Source of the DNA: Roseiarcus sp963784805
Lineage (GTDB): Bacteria > Pseudomonadota > Alphaproteobacteria > Rhizobiales > Beijerinckiaceae
Assembly: GCA_963784805.1 (NCBI GenBank)
Contig: CAWASR010000030.1
Span: forward strand, 1 to 64,000
Direction of reading: 5' to 3'
Length of the DNA stretch: 64,000 bases
This document shows, in pieces, positions 34,566 to 41,901 of the stretch. Each line of letters starts with the position of its first letter. The first letter of the stretch is position 1. Under the pieces are notes generated by a model. That model was not told where the DNA came from. It ran no database searches and saw nothing but the letters and a program-made list of their open reading frames with translations. Both the position numbers and the translations under genes were made by a program.

Positions 34566-35123
34566 GTGCGCGCCCGCCATCGCATCGCGCTCGTCTTGAT
34601 CTGCGCGATTTCGGTTTTCGGGGCGCGTGCGGACGCCGCGCCGCCTGAGCCCGACACCTATCGAACAAGCGACTACCGAGCGCCGACTCCGGCCACATTG
34701 AAAGGCGCGCGCGTGGTTTCGACCGGCGAAGCGCGCCAGCTTTGGCTCGACCGCAACGCGGTGTTCGTGGATGTTCTTCCTCGGGCGCCGCGGCCGGCCA
34801 ACCTTCCGCCCGGCGTCGTTTGGCGCGAAAAGCCCCGGCTCGACATCCCCGGCAGCATCTGGCTGCCGGACACCGGATATGGCGATCTGCCGAAAGTGAC
34901 GGAGGATTATTTTCGCGCCGGGCTTCGTCGAGCGACCGGCGGCGACGCAGGCGAGACGGTCGTTTTCTATTGCAAGCGCGACTGCTGGATGTCCTGGAAT
35001 GCGGCAAAGCGCGCGCTCGCGCTCGGCTTCGTCAAGGTCGCCTGGTATCCCGAAGGCGCGGACGGCTGGTCGGCGGCCGGTTTCCCGCTCGAAAGCCGTC
35101 GGCCCGAGCCGCGACCTGAATAG
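34566..35123 (+). CDS. PQQ-dependent catabolism-associated CXXCW-motif protein
   Basis: A 185-residue exported rhodanese-like protein: signal peptide (IALVLICAISVFGARADA), AAPPEPDTYRTSDYRAPTP, VDVLPRAPRPANLPP, RLDIPGSIWLPDTGYG, and a C-terminal active-site-like VFYCKRDCWMSWNAAKRAL, then YPEGADGW. The CxxxCW signature defines a family present with PQQ-dependent alcohol dehydrogenases; the function is unknown. Start GTG 34566. It follows xoxJ after the palindromic repeat and is the last plus-strand gene of the xox group. Confidence 0.85.
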   Translation: MRARHRIALVLICAISVFGARADAAPPEPDTYRTSDYRAPTPATLKGARVVSTGEARQLWLDRNAVFVDVLPRAPRPANLPPGVVWREKPRLDIPGSIWLPDTGYGDLPKVTEDYFRAGLRRATGGDAGETVVFYCKRDCWMSWNAAKRALALGFVKVAWYPEGADGWSAAGFPLESRRPEPRPE

Positions 35124-35221
35124 GCGATTCAACCCGTTCCGGTCGCGCGACTTCGCGGCCGCGCAACAACGACCTGACGCCATTGTCCGTGGGCGGCGCT
35201 ACCGCGCCGCAAAGCCGACCG

Positions 35222-35851
35222 TCAGAGCGCCTGCTGCACCGCGCGCGCAATCGTCCCGAGACGCCGTTCGATCAGCGCCGGCGTGTCGCAAACGTAACCG
35301 ACCGTCCGCTGCTGATCGTCGAATACGCGAATGTCCCACTCCAATCGTTTGAAGCTGTCATCCGCGGGTTGAGCCTGGCCGCTGGTGTTCTGGTCGGCGG
35401 CCTTTTGAACCGCGTCGTTCTCCGCGCGAATGCGCTCGGCCATCTCATGCTGCTTGCGGCCGAACCGATCGAGCCCCTCGATAATCTCCGAGCGCTGCCG
35501 CGTGAGGTCCTGAAACGCGGCGCCGAACGCGCGCAGCAGTTTCGCGTCCGCGTCGCCGCCGGACTTCGCCTTGAATTCCACGATCGACTTTTCCACCTCC
35601 TCGATCGGAACGCGTCGCTGAGACATTTTGGTCGCCAGATCGGCGACATCCGGATCCTCCCGCCAACTCTGGTCGTTCAGATCGATGGCGGGACCGGCCC
35701 AGATGGAAGCGAGAGAAAACGCCGACGTCTTGACTTGCGGGCACGGCCAATCCGGGTCGATCTTGGGGCGTCCCTGGCCGAAGGCTTGCGGCGGCGCCAC
35801 TGCGAAAATCGTGATCGCGACGGCGACGCGGAACGCGGCGGACATGAGCAT
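35222..35851 (-). CDS. Exported protein of the xox region, unknown
   Basis: A 209-residue protein with a signal peptide (FRVAVAITIFAVAPPQAFG) and one short Cys-containing N-terminal motif (PDWPCPQVKTSAFSLASIWAGPAIDL). A long charged helical body follows (VEKSIVEFKAKSGGDADAKLLRAFGAAFQDLTRQRSEIIEGLDRFG...), probably a coiled coil, ending VGYVCDTPALIERRLGTIARAVQQAL. ATG 35851 has GGAAGG upstream. It resembles hypothetical periplasmic proteins accompanying methanol dehydrogenase genes; no function known. Confidence 0.72.
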   Translation of the reverse strand: MLMSAAFRVAVAITIFAVAPPQAFGQGRPKIDPDWPCPQVKTSAFSLASIWAGPAIDLNDQSWREDPDVADLATKMSQRRVPIEEVEKSIVEFKAKSGGDADAKLLRAFGAAFQDLTRQRSEIIEGLDRFGRKQHEMAERIRAENDAVQKAADQNTSGQAQPADDSFKRLEWDIRVFDDQQRTVGYVCDTPALIERRLGTIARAVQQAL

Positions 35852-35989
35852 TTTCCTTCCATGTCGAGCATAGGGTCGCGCGCGCTTCAATTCAAGCGTC
35901 ACCCGCAATCGTTTAGCGACGCGCGGGTTGGAAACGCCCGTGTCAATGCGCGCGAGCGGCGCCGATCCAGAACCGGCCCGAGCGACCGG

Positions 35990-36880
35990 TCAGGCGAATG
36001 TGCGCGCGACTTCGAACGCCTGGCGGAAGTCGAGCCTCAAAGGCGTCGCGCTCTCGGCCATCTGCTTGAACAGAGCCAACTCCGTTCGATATTTCACATT
36101 GCCGATCGCGAACGCGCCAATCCCCACCGCGCCGTGTCCGCCGAGCGGCGCCGCATTCGCACGCGAATCCAGTCCCTCGATGCCGGGCGGCGGGACTGCG
36201 TTGACGTCCGCCGCCGCCAGCAGATTGGCGGCGGCCTCGATTTGATTGGCGTCGAGCACCCGCACGCCGGCCCGCCCCGCGCAAAGAATGACCTCGGTTG
36301 AAGCGACGATCGCCGCCTTCTGTTCGGGCGTCGATCCGTCGGCGACAGAGACATCGACGCCAAAGCGGCGCTTGACCTCGGCCATGTGGCGAGTGACCCG
36401 AGCTGTCCCATCATGACCGACCAACGTGACCTTGGCGCCTTCCAGCGCTCCGATCACTCCCGAGGCGGTTCCAACGACGCCGGTCGCGCCGAATATGGAA
36501 ATCGACAATCCCGCGAGCGTCCGGCCAGCTTTCTCCCGCAGCGTCTTTTCGATCACCGCGATCATCGCCGCGGCGGTGGTGAACGATCCCGCCGGATCGG
36601 CGAACAAAGATATCTCGAACGGCTTGAACAGCGCCTTCGCCGCGGCGTCGAGCATGTCGAGCGCCAGAAACGCGTCTTTCCCGGCGATGAAAACGCCGGT
36701 CCGCGCCGCGTCGCGCGGAGAACGCGAGAACATCGCGTCCTGAATCAGGCCGGAAACTTCGTTCAATCCGACATTCGCGTAAGGAACTGTCGCGTCATAG
36801 CCGGCGTCGATCGCCATATTGATGTCGAAGGGGCTCATGTGCGCGAGCGGCGTCAGCATGTGCAATATGTTCTTGGCCAC
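35990..36880 (-). CDS. mtdB: Methylene-H4MPT dehydrogenase MtdB
   Basis: NAD(P)-dependent oxidation of methylene-H4MPT to methenyl-H4MPT. 296 residues: N-terminal KNILHMLTPLAHMSPFDINMAIDAGYD, AGKDAFLALDMLDAAAKALFKPFEISLFADPAGSFTTAAAMIA, and nucleotide-binding SISIFGATGVVGTASGVIGALEGAKVTLVGHD. Start GTG 36880 has GGAGG 8 bases upstream; longer forms are spurious. It follows the beta-RFAP synthase gene by 26 bp and is likely cotranscribed with it. Confidence 0.95.
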   Translation of the reverse strand: MAKNILHMLTPLAHMSPFDINMAIDAGYDATVPYANVGLNEVSGLIQDAMFSRSPRDAARTGVFIAGKDAFLALDMLDAAAKALFKPFEISLFADPAGSFTTAAAMIAVIEKTLREKAGRTLAGLSISIFGATGVVGTASGVIGALEGAKVTLVGHDGTARVTRHMAEVKRRFGVDVSVADGSTPEQKAAIVASTEVILCAGRAGVRVLDANQIEAAANLLAAADVNAVPPPGIEGLDSRANAAPLGGHGAVGIGAFAIGNVKYRTELALFKQMAESATPLRLDFRQAFEVARTFA

Positions 36881-36906
36881 GTCTTCCTCCTGGTTTCTCG
36901 TTGATC

Positions 36907-37887
36907 CTAAGCTTCGTCGTCCTCGCGGATTTCTGCGCCGTGGTCGACCGACTTGCACACCTTGATCTCGACCGCGGTCCCCGCCTCCGCGCGAACCCGC
37001 CGGGCGAGGAATTCGGCTTCGTCGGAATCGCGCGCGAAAGCAAAACCGGTCGGACCCCACGAGCTCTGGCCAACGCCGTGCGCGCCCTCCGACTTGAGCC
37101 GCTCGACAACTCCGCCGACGGCGGCGCTGCTAAATCGGCCGCCGCCTTGAGCGGGCGCAAAATGATCGCCAAGGATTGTCTGTATCGACGCCACGCCCTC
37201 GCCGAAGGCGGCGAGATTCCCTTCGGCGACCGCGGGAAGCACCTGCATCAGGGTGCGGCGGCAGATCTCCGCGGCGGAATGGGCGGGGAACGCGCGAAGG
37301 GCGGCGAAGGCCCGTCCTTCCTGCTCGTCGTGAGCGCCCTCCATGTCGGGGTCCATGATCAGCAGTATCCGCCAGTGCGAGGGAAAGACCAGACGAGCCA
37401 CAATCGGAGGAAATCCGGTGTCCGGCCCGCGCCCTGCATCGACGACCAGGCCGCCGTGCTCGAATAGGGCCGCGCCGACTCCCGAACGCGCGCCGCGATC
37501 GAGCATGCGCGCGTCGCCGAACGTGTCGGGAGCAAGTCCGGAGAAACGCCGAAACGCCGAGGCGATCGCGAGCGCCAGCTGAGTGCCGGACCCCAGCCCC
37601 GCATGGGCGGGAATCGCATTTCGAACGGTCAGCGTCTTGGCCGTATCGAGGCCGAGGTTCTCGGCGACGCGAAGCGCCAGGCGCGCGCTACGCTTGCGCT
37701 CGTGACCCACGGCCTGAAGGCTTGGTCCGCGACACAGTTCGACACTGGTTTCGAAAGCGTCGATTGAAAGTCCGATCGAACCAAACCGTCGACCCAGATC
37801 CCCGTTCAGGTCGAGAAATCCAAGGTGCAGCCGCGCCGTCGTGGCAACCCGAACGCGTTTCACGTCTGCGTCTCGCTCCCCGGCCAT
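36907..37887 (-). CDS. Beta-ribofuranosylaminobenzene 5'-phosphate synthase
   Basis: First committed step of methanopterin synthesis: p-hydroxybenzoate or p-aminobenzoate plus PRPP to the beta-RFA-P intermediate. 326 residues of the GHMP-like family: VRVATTARLHLGFLDLNGDLGRRFGSIGLSID, IPAHAGLGSGTQLALAIASAFRRF (glycine-rich loop), LDRGARSGVGAALFEHGGLVVDAG, and C-terminal VGQSSWGPTGFAF. The ATG 37887 has AGG 8 bases upstream. A palindromic repeat begins 9 bp upstream of this ATG, inside the leader. Forms an operon with mtdB. Confidence 0.92.
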   Translation of the reverse strand: MAGERDADVKRVRVATTARLHLGFLDLNGDLGRRFGSIGLSIDAFETSVELCRGPSLQAVGHERKRSARLALRVAENLGLDTAKTLTVRNAIPAHAGLGSGTQLALAIASAFRRFSGLAPDTFGDARMLDRGARSGVGAALFEHGGLVVDAGRGPDTGFPPIVARLVFPSHWRILLIMDPDMEGAHDEQEGRAFAALRAFPAHSAAEICRRTLMQVLPAVAEGNLAAFGEGVASIQTILGDHFAPAQGGGRFSSAAVGGVVERLKSEGAHGVGQSSWGPTGFAFARDSDEAEFLARRVRAEAGTAVEIKVCKSVDHGAEIREDDEA

Positions 37888-37895
37888 TTGCGCCT

Positions 37896-37978
37896 AATCG
37901 GGGCTTCGTCGGCTCGCTGACCGATCCCCGTTTGGAGGTCTTTGACGAAGCGGGCCTTTCGTCGGGAGACCGGCGCCC
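37896..37978 (+). repeat. Palindromic repeat family B, copy 2
   Basis: Aligns without gaps with 34549-34467 (61 of 83 identical). The hairpin arms here are degenerate (CGGGG ... CCCCG). It lies immediately upstream of the beta-RFAP synthase start. Confidence 0.65.
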
Positions 37979-38187
37979 GCTTTTCCGAACTGCTGCTTAA
38001 GGCGGTGACGCATAGCACTCGACATTGCGGGACTTTCCATGGTTTGCCAAGCGAAGGAGGGGTGAAGACAAACGTCAAGCCCGCGGGCGGCTCATGTTCG
38101 TTGGCGATTTCGCCAAGATGTGACTTGCCACGGGCGCGACGCCCGTTCAACCTCGAGGGCGGGCGTTCCAATCGAGAGCAGAACACA

Positions 38188-38394
38188 ATGATCGAACTGA
38201 TTTTGACGGTATGCGCGCTCACCACGCCTCAACAATGCCAAGAGACCAGAATGCAATTCGTCTCGCAGGGGTCGCTGATGCAGTGCATGATGCAGGCGCC
38301 GCCCTACATCGCCGCGTGGTCGGAAAGTCATCCCTCCACGCGGGTCGCGAGTTGGCGATGCGCCTTTCCCGGCGCCGCGGGCGAGAAGATTTGA
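38188..38394 (+). CDS. Small conserved protein, unknown
   Basis: A 68-residue protein, MIELILTVCALTTPQQC start, with four Cys (VCALTTPQQCQE, LMQCMMQAPPYIAAWSESHP, WRCAFPG). The pattern of a short hydrophobic N-terminus and spaced Cys matches a small family widespread in Rhizobiales with no known role, possibly exported. Start ATG 38188; weak ribosome site. Divergent from beta-RFAP synthase. Confidence 0.65.
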   Translation: MIELILTVCALTTPQQCQETRMQFVSQGSLMQCMMQAPPYIAAWSESHPSTRVASWRCAFPGAAGEKI

Positions 38395-38486
38395 CCGCCG
38401 CTTTGGCGCGGTCCGGCGAACGCCGCATACCGGTGTTTTGAGATCGTCCGTTGCCTGCCTTGCATGATGTCTGTATTTTGGTCCGC

Positions 38487-39287
38487 ATGCGTAGGCGCCT
38501 CGCCAGACATTTCATCGGAAGCGCGATCGTGGTCGCGGTCGCGGTCGTGTCGATTTGCGCCCCGCGCGCCCAGGACATGATGCGCGGACTCGACATGTCT
38601 TCGCCCGACATGACCAAGGCGGAAATGACGCGCGCCGAGGTTCAGGCCAAACTGGCGGCGGCCGGCGGACGAGGCGCCGATTTCTCCGGGAAGCGTCTTT
38701 CCGGTCTCGATCTTTCCGGCCTCGATTTCACTCACGCGGACTTTCGCGCGGCGCGTCTCAATCACGCCAATCTGGCTCACGCTACCCTCAATGGGGCCAA
38801 TCTGGACCAGGTCTGGGCGCTCAAGGTCGATCTCACCGGCGCCCATCTCGTCAAGGCGAGCCTGTTTGGGACGCAGATGGCGGGAGCGAACCTCGAGGGT
38901 GCGGATTTTGACGGCGCCCGCGTCACCGCCGACATGACCGGCGCCAACCTGACCGGCGCCAGTTTCGTGGATGCGGATTGCAGCGCCGACGAAAAGAACC
39001 AGTCGATGGGCCTCATGCACGCCAGCTTCAAGTCCGCCAACCTTACAAGCGTGGACTTCAAAGGCGCGAATCTCGCGCGGGCGGATCTGCGATTCGCCAA
39101 ATTCGCCGGCGCCGATCTCACTGGCGCTTCGCTGCGCGAAGCGGACGCCAGCGGAGCGGATCTCCGCGGCGCCCGGCTCGAGGGCGCTAACGTGACCGGT
39201 CTGGACGTCGATTCCGCGCGCATCGACAAGAGCGCGGCGTCCATTCTGGCCAAGGCGATCCACCTCGACCGGGCTTTTCGCGACTAG
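38487..39287 (+). CDS. Exported pentapeptide-repeat protein
   Basis: A 266-residue protein with a signal peptide (FIGSAIVVAVAVVSICAPRAQ) and a right-handed beta-helix of pentapeptides A(D/N)LxX: LSGLDLSGLDFTHADFRAARL, ANLAHATLNGANL, ANLEGADFDGARV, then ANLTGASFVDADCS and, after a break near QSMGLMH, ANLTSVDFKGANLARADLRFAKFAGADLTGASL. ATG 38487 is chosen for the signal peptide. Pentapeptide proteins of this kind appear beside methanol oxidation and H4MPT genes; the partner is unknown. Codon bias is like its neighbours. Confidence 0.82.
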   Translation: MRRRLARHFIGSAIVVAVAVVSICAPRAQDMMRGLDMSSPDMTKAEMTRAEVQAKLAAAGGRGADFSGKRLSGLDLSGLDFTHADFRAARLNHANLAHATLNGANLDQVWALKVDLTGAHLVKASLFGTQMAGANLEGADFDGARVTADMTGANLTGASFVDADCSADEKNQSMGLMHASFKSANLTSVDFKGANLARADLRFAKFAGADLTGASLREADASGADLRGARLEGANVTGLDVDSARIDKSAASILAKAIHLDRAFRD

Positions 39288-39383
39288 ACACCGTGAGAAC
39301 ACGGCATTTTTGTGAAAAGCCGGGATTCGCTCTTCAGAAATCCTGCTCGGCGCATGCGGTTCGGGGAGAGCGCAGCGACCGAA

Positions 39384-40031
39384 TCACTTGACGATGTCGA
39401 GCGCGCGCAACTCCTGGACCAGGAACGCTTCGGCGCGCCTCCAGGCTTCATCCGTGTCGCCCCGAAACGTCAGCATCTTGTCGCCGACGAGCCGATCATC
39501 GGTAAGATCGACGACTTCCATTTTGCCCCACTGAATGAGGGTGCTCATCTTCTGCACCTTGCCATAGAGCAGCAGACGCGCCCCCGCCTTTTTGGCGGCC
39601 GCGATCAGCGCGGCGGGGGCCATGTTTCCTGCGGTGCAGGGCGGATTGGCGCAGTCGATCACCACCGGCGCGTATTTTCCGCTCGCCGCGAGGTCCGCGC
39701 GCAGCTTGCTCATGAACGCGGCCATGCGCGTTCGATGTTCGGCAGCCTGATCGATCGGCTCGCCCGAGGTGTCCCGGTAATCGAAGTCGACGACCGCGAT
39801 TGGAACGGCCGCGGCCGGCTCCTTATCGCTCGCGCGTTCCTGTTTGACCTCCGCCGTGCGCTGCGCCGTCGCTCCCGAGGATCCGGAACCAGCGCGTTCG
39901 AAGCGAAGGAGCGCGGGCGTTGCGCGAGATTGGCCATCGACGGACGAGGCGCCGAGGGCGGAGGTTGCGAGCGTCGCCGCCAGAATCGCCGCCAGTATTC
40001 GAGGACTTGAGACCGCAATCAAATTCGCCAC
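39384..40031 (-). CDS. Exported DUF2380/DUF3280-like protein
   Basis: A 215-residue protein. A signal peptide (ILAAILAATLATSALG) is followed by a variable linker and a domain with VAVVDFDYRDTSGEPIDQAAEHRTRMAAFMSKLRADLAAS, then VVIDCANPPCTAGNMAPAALIAAAKKAGARLLLYGKVQKMSTLIQWGKMEVVDL and DTDEAWRRAEAFLVQEL. This resembles the DUF2380/DUF3280 proteins seen near methanol oxidation genes. The two Cys are close enough for a disulfide. Start GTG 40031. Convergent with the pentapeptide gene; function unknown. Confidence 0.75.
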   Translation of the reverse strand: MANLIAVSSPRILAAILAATLATSALGASSVDGQSRATPALLRFERAGSGSSGATAQRTAEVKQERASDKEPAAAVPIAVVDFDYRDTSGEPIDQAAEHRTRMAAFMSKLRADLAASGKYAPVVIDCANPPCTAGNMAPAALIAAAKKAGARLLLYGKVQKMSTLIQWGKMEVVDLTDDRLVGDKMLTFRGDTDEAWRRAEAFLVQELRALDIVK

Positions 40032-40179
40032 CTTCTTTTCGCCCCCCGCCCCCGTCTCGACTTCGGGATCCACCAAATAGCGCCCCCTGGTTGCCCTGGC
40101 GCAAGAGCCTTCGAACCAAACCATCGGGCTGGCGCGTCGGCGGCGGCGCGGACGGTTCGAGGCGCGAGGCCCGAGCCCG

Positions 40180-40992
40180 TTATATGCGCGGCGTCAGTAT
40201 CTCGCCTTTGCCGAGCGCGGCCAAATCTCCCGCCCAACGATGCAGCGGTCGACGAAACAATCTTGCGAGACCTGCGCTGCTTTGCGCGACGTAGTCGGCA
40301 ATCAGGCGCGCCGCCACGAGCTCATGCTCGCCGCAATCGCCGAATGACGGCGAAAGCATGGTCGCGCCCTGGCCGAGCAGGATGGTGCCGCGGCCCATCA
40401 GATAGCCAGGCAGGTCGCCTGCCTGGCCGCCTATGGCGAGGGTCCCCGCGATCATCCGGCTGCCTGCGTAGGCGTCGGCTCGGCCCTCGATCAGGACAAG
40501 ACCTCGTCGCAGCCGGTCGCCGGCGCGCGAGCTCGCGCTTCCACGAACGTGCAGAACGCCACCGCTCATGCCGACCGTCTCGCCGCTCAACGGGCCCGCG
40601 AGCCGCTCGCCCGCGTCGCCCGTGATCTCCAGCGTTCCGCCCTTCATGCAGGAGCCCGCATAGGGGCCGGCATTGCCGCGAACCGTCAGCCGGCCGCCCG
40701 CCATCAGGCGGCCCGCCTCAACGCCGACATCGCCTTCGACGGTGATTGCGCCCGCCTCCAGCCCCAGGCCAACACGGTCGAAGCGCTCCGCTCCCCCTTC
40801 GATGAGGATCGCCGCAGAGTCGCCATTGCGGATGCGGAACATATCTCCGACCACTACCCGCTCGCGGGTCGTTTGCAATTCGATCGCGGCGATTTCCGGC
40901 AAACTCTTGCCGGACAGTCGTTGCGGGCTCAGCGGCGAAAGATCGAGCCGCTGCGGCGGCGCCGCGCGAAGAGTGAAGGTCAACGGTTTCAA
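40180..40992 (-). CDS. fhcC: Formyltransferase/hydrolase complex subunit FhcC
   Basis: Subunit C of the Fhc complex that moves formyl from H4MPT to methylofuran and hydrolyses it to formate. About 270 residues, mostly a right-handed beta-helix with glycine-rich turns: ITVEGDVGVEAGRLMAGGRLTVRGNAG, GGTLEITGDAGERLAG, GVLHVRGSASSRAG, RLRRGLVLIEGRADAYAGSRMIAGTLAIGGQAG. The proposed start is TTG 40992, overlapping the fhcD stop by 4 bp (TTGA), giving LKPLTFTLRAAPPQRLDLSPL. With the fhcD frameshift it appears fused to fhcD, which is an artefact. Confidence 0.88.
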   Translation of the reverse strand: MKPLTFTLRAAPPQRLDLSPLSPQRLSGKSLPEIAAIELQTTRERVVVGDMFRIRNGDSAAILIEGGAERFDRVGLGLEAGAITVEGDVGVEAGRLMAGGRLTVRGNAGPYAGSCMKGGTLEITGDAGERLAGPLSGETVGMSGGVLHVRGSASSRAGDRLRRGLVLIEGRADAYAGSRMIAGTLAIGGQAGDLPGYLMGRGTILLGQGATMLSPSFGDCGEHELVAARLIADYVAQSSAGLARLFRRPLHRWAGDLAALGKGEILTPRI

Positions 40993-41901
40993 GACAGCAA
41001 CTCTTGGAGCCGGTAGTGATGGGGCCCGAGCTTGCCGCCATAATTGCCGGCGCCGATCCGCATGCGCTCCGCGCTCGGGGCCAAGGTCGACGATGGCGGC
41101 GAGCCCGGCGCGCATCGCCTCCGCGACCGCGGCGCTGTTCAATCCGTCGATGACGATTTCGAGCACCGACGCGATCTCGGGGCCGAGCTCGCTGTCGAGC
41201 GCGCCTTTCAGTGTCGGGCAATAGGCGTCGTTAGTCGAAGCGCTCGCGCCTTTGTACTTCGATCCGAGCTTGGAGCCGGAGCGGGCGATTCCGCCGGGAA
41301 ACGGCAAAACGACATCGTTGACCGCGCGCATGGCCGCGACTGCCGCTTCCGCAGCTGCGAGCGTCTTCGCCCGGCTTGCGCCCATGATGAGCAGATTGCC
41401 GCCGCCGACCGCCTTCTTCGTCATGCAGGTCGTTGATTCGCAGACGAACTCGCCGTCCATTACCGGCACGCGCCAGAAGCGACGAGAGCCGAGCTTCTTG
41501 GCGATCTGCCAGCCGTCGCCGAAAAAGCGAATAGCGGAGCCGAGTTTGAGCGTGTCTTCGCCCGCCTCCAGGCCCGCGTAGCAAGCCGAGCCGGGACTAG
41601 TGAGCACGCATTGGCCGACCCAATTCTGCAGCTGCCGCTGCAACTCGGAGGTCGAGACGGCGAACAGCAGAACACGCACCCCCGGGCGCCCGTCCAGAGT
41701 CTCGCGCGGAGACAGAGCCCGGTCGACGCCCGCCTCGCAGCCGCAGGCGATGACCGACGTGGCGAAGCCCGTCATCGTCGTCGCCGCCTGCAACGCCCAG
41801 CGCGCGCTGGGGGCCGTGATGACGAGGGCGGTCGCGCGCATGGCGAAAGCCTCGGCAAAGGTGTCGTCGATCGCGACGCCCTTGACGCTCAGGGCAGACA
41901 T
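40989..41901 (-). CDS. fhcD: Formylmethanofuran:H4MPT formyltransferase FhcD, with +1 frameshift at 41077-41080
   Basis: Transfers the formyl group between H4MPT and methylofuran. The protein reads VKGVAIDDTFAEAFAMRATALVIT, CGCEAGVDRALSPRETLDGRPGVRVLLFAVS, then SELGPEIASVLEIVIDGLNSAAVAEAMRAGLAAIVDLGP. After that the frame leaves the family. In the next frame the expected end appears: RMRIGAGNYGGKLGPHHYRLQELLS, stop. The switch is a run of four C on the coding strand (GGGG 41077-41080 on plus). With three, the gene is exactly 303 codons plus stop. It overlaps fhcA by 13 bp. Confidence 0.87.

Noticed and set aside
39319..39353. Imperfect hairpin after the pentapeptide gene as a third copy of repeat family B
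   Set aside because: Only short scattered matches to the 83-bp alignment; not above chance by eye.
40180..41901. Genuine FhcD-FhcC fusion protein
   Set aside because: The FhcD C-terminal motif and stop are present in the other frame, and fhcC has its own overlapping start; a single extra base explains the fused frame.
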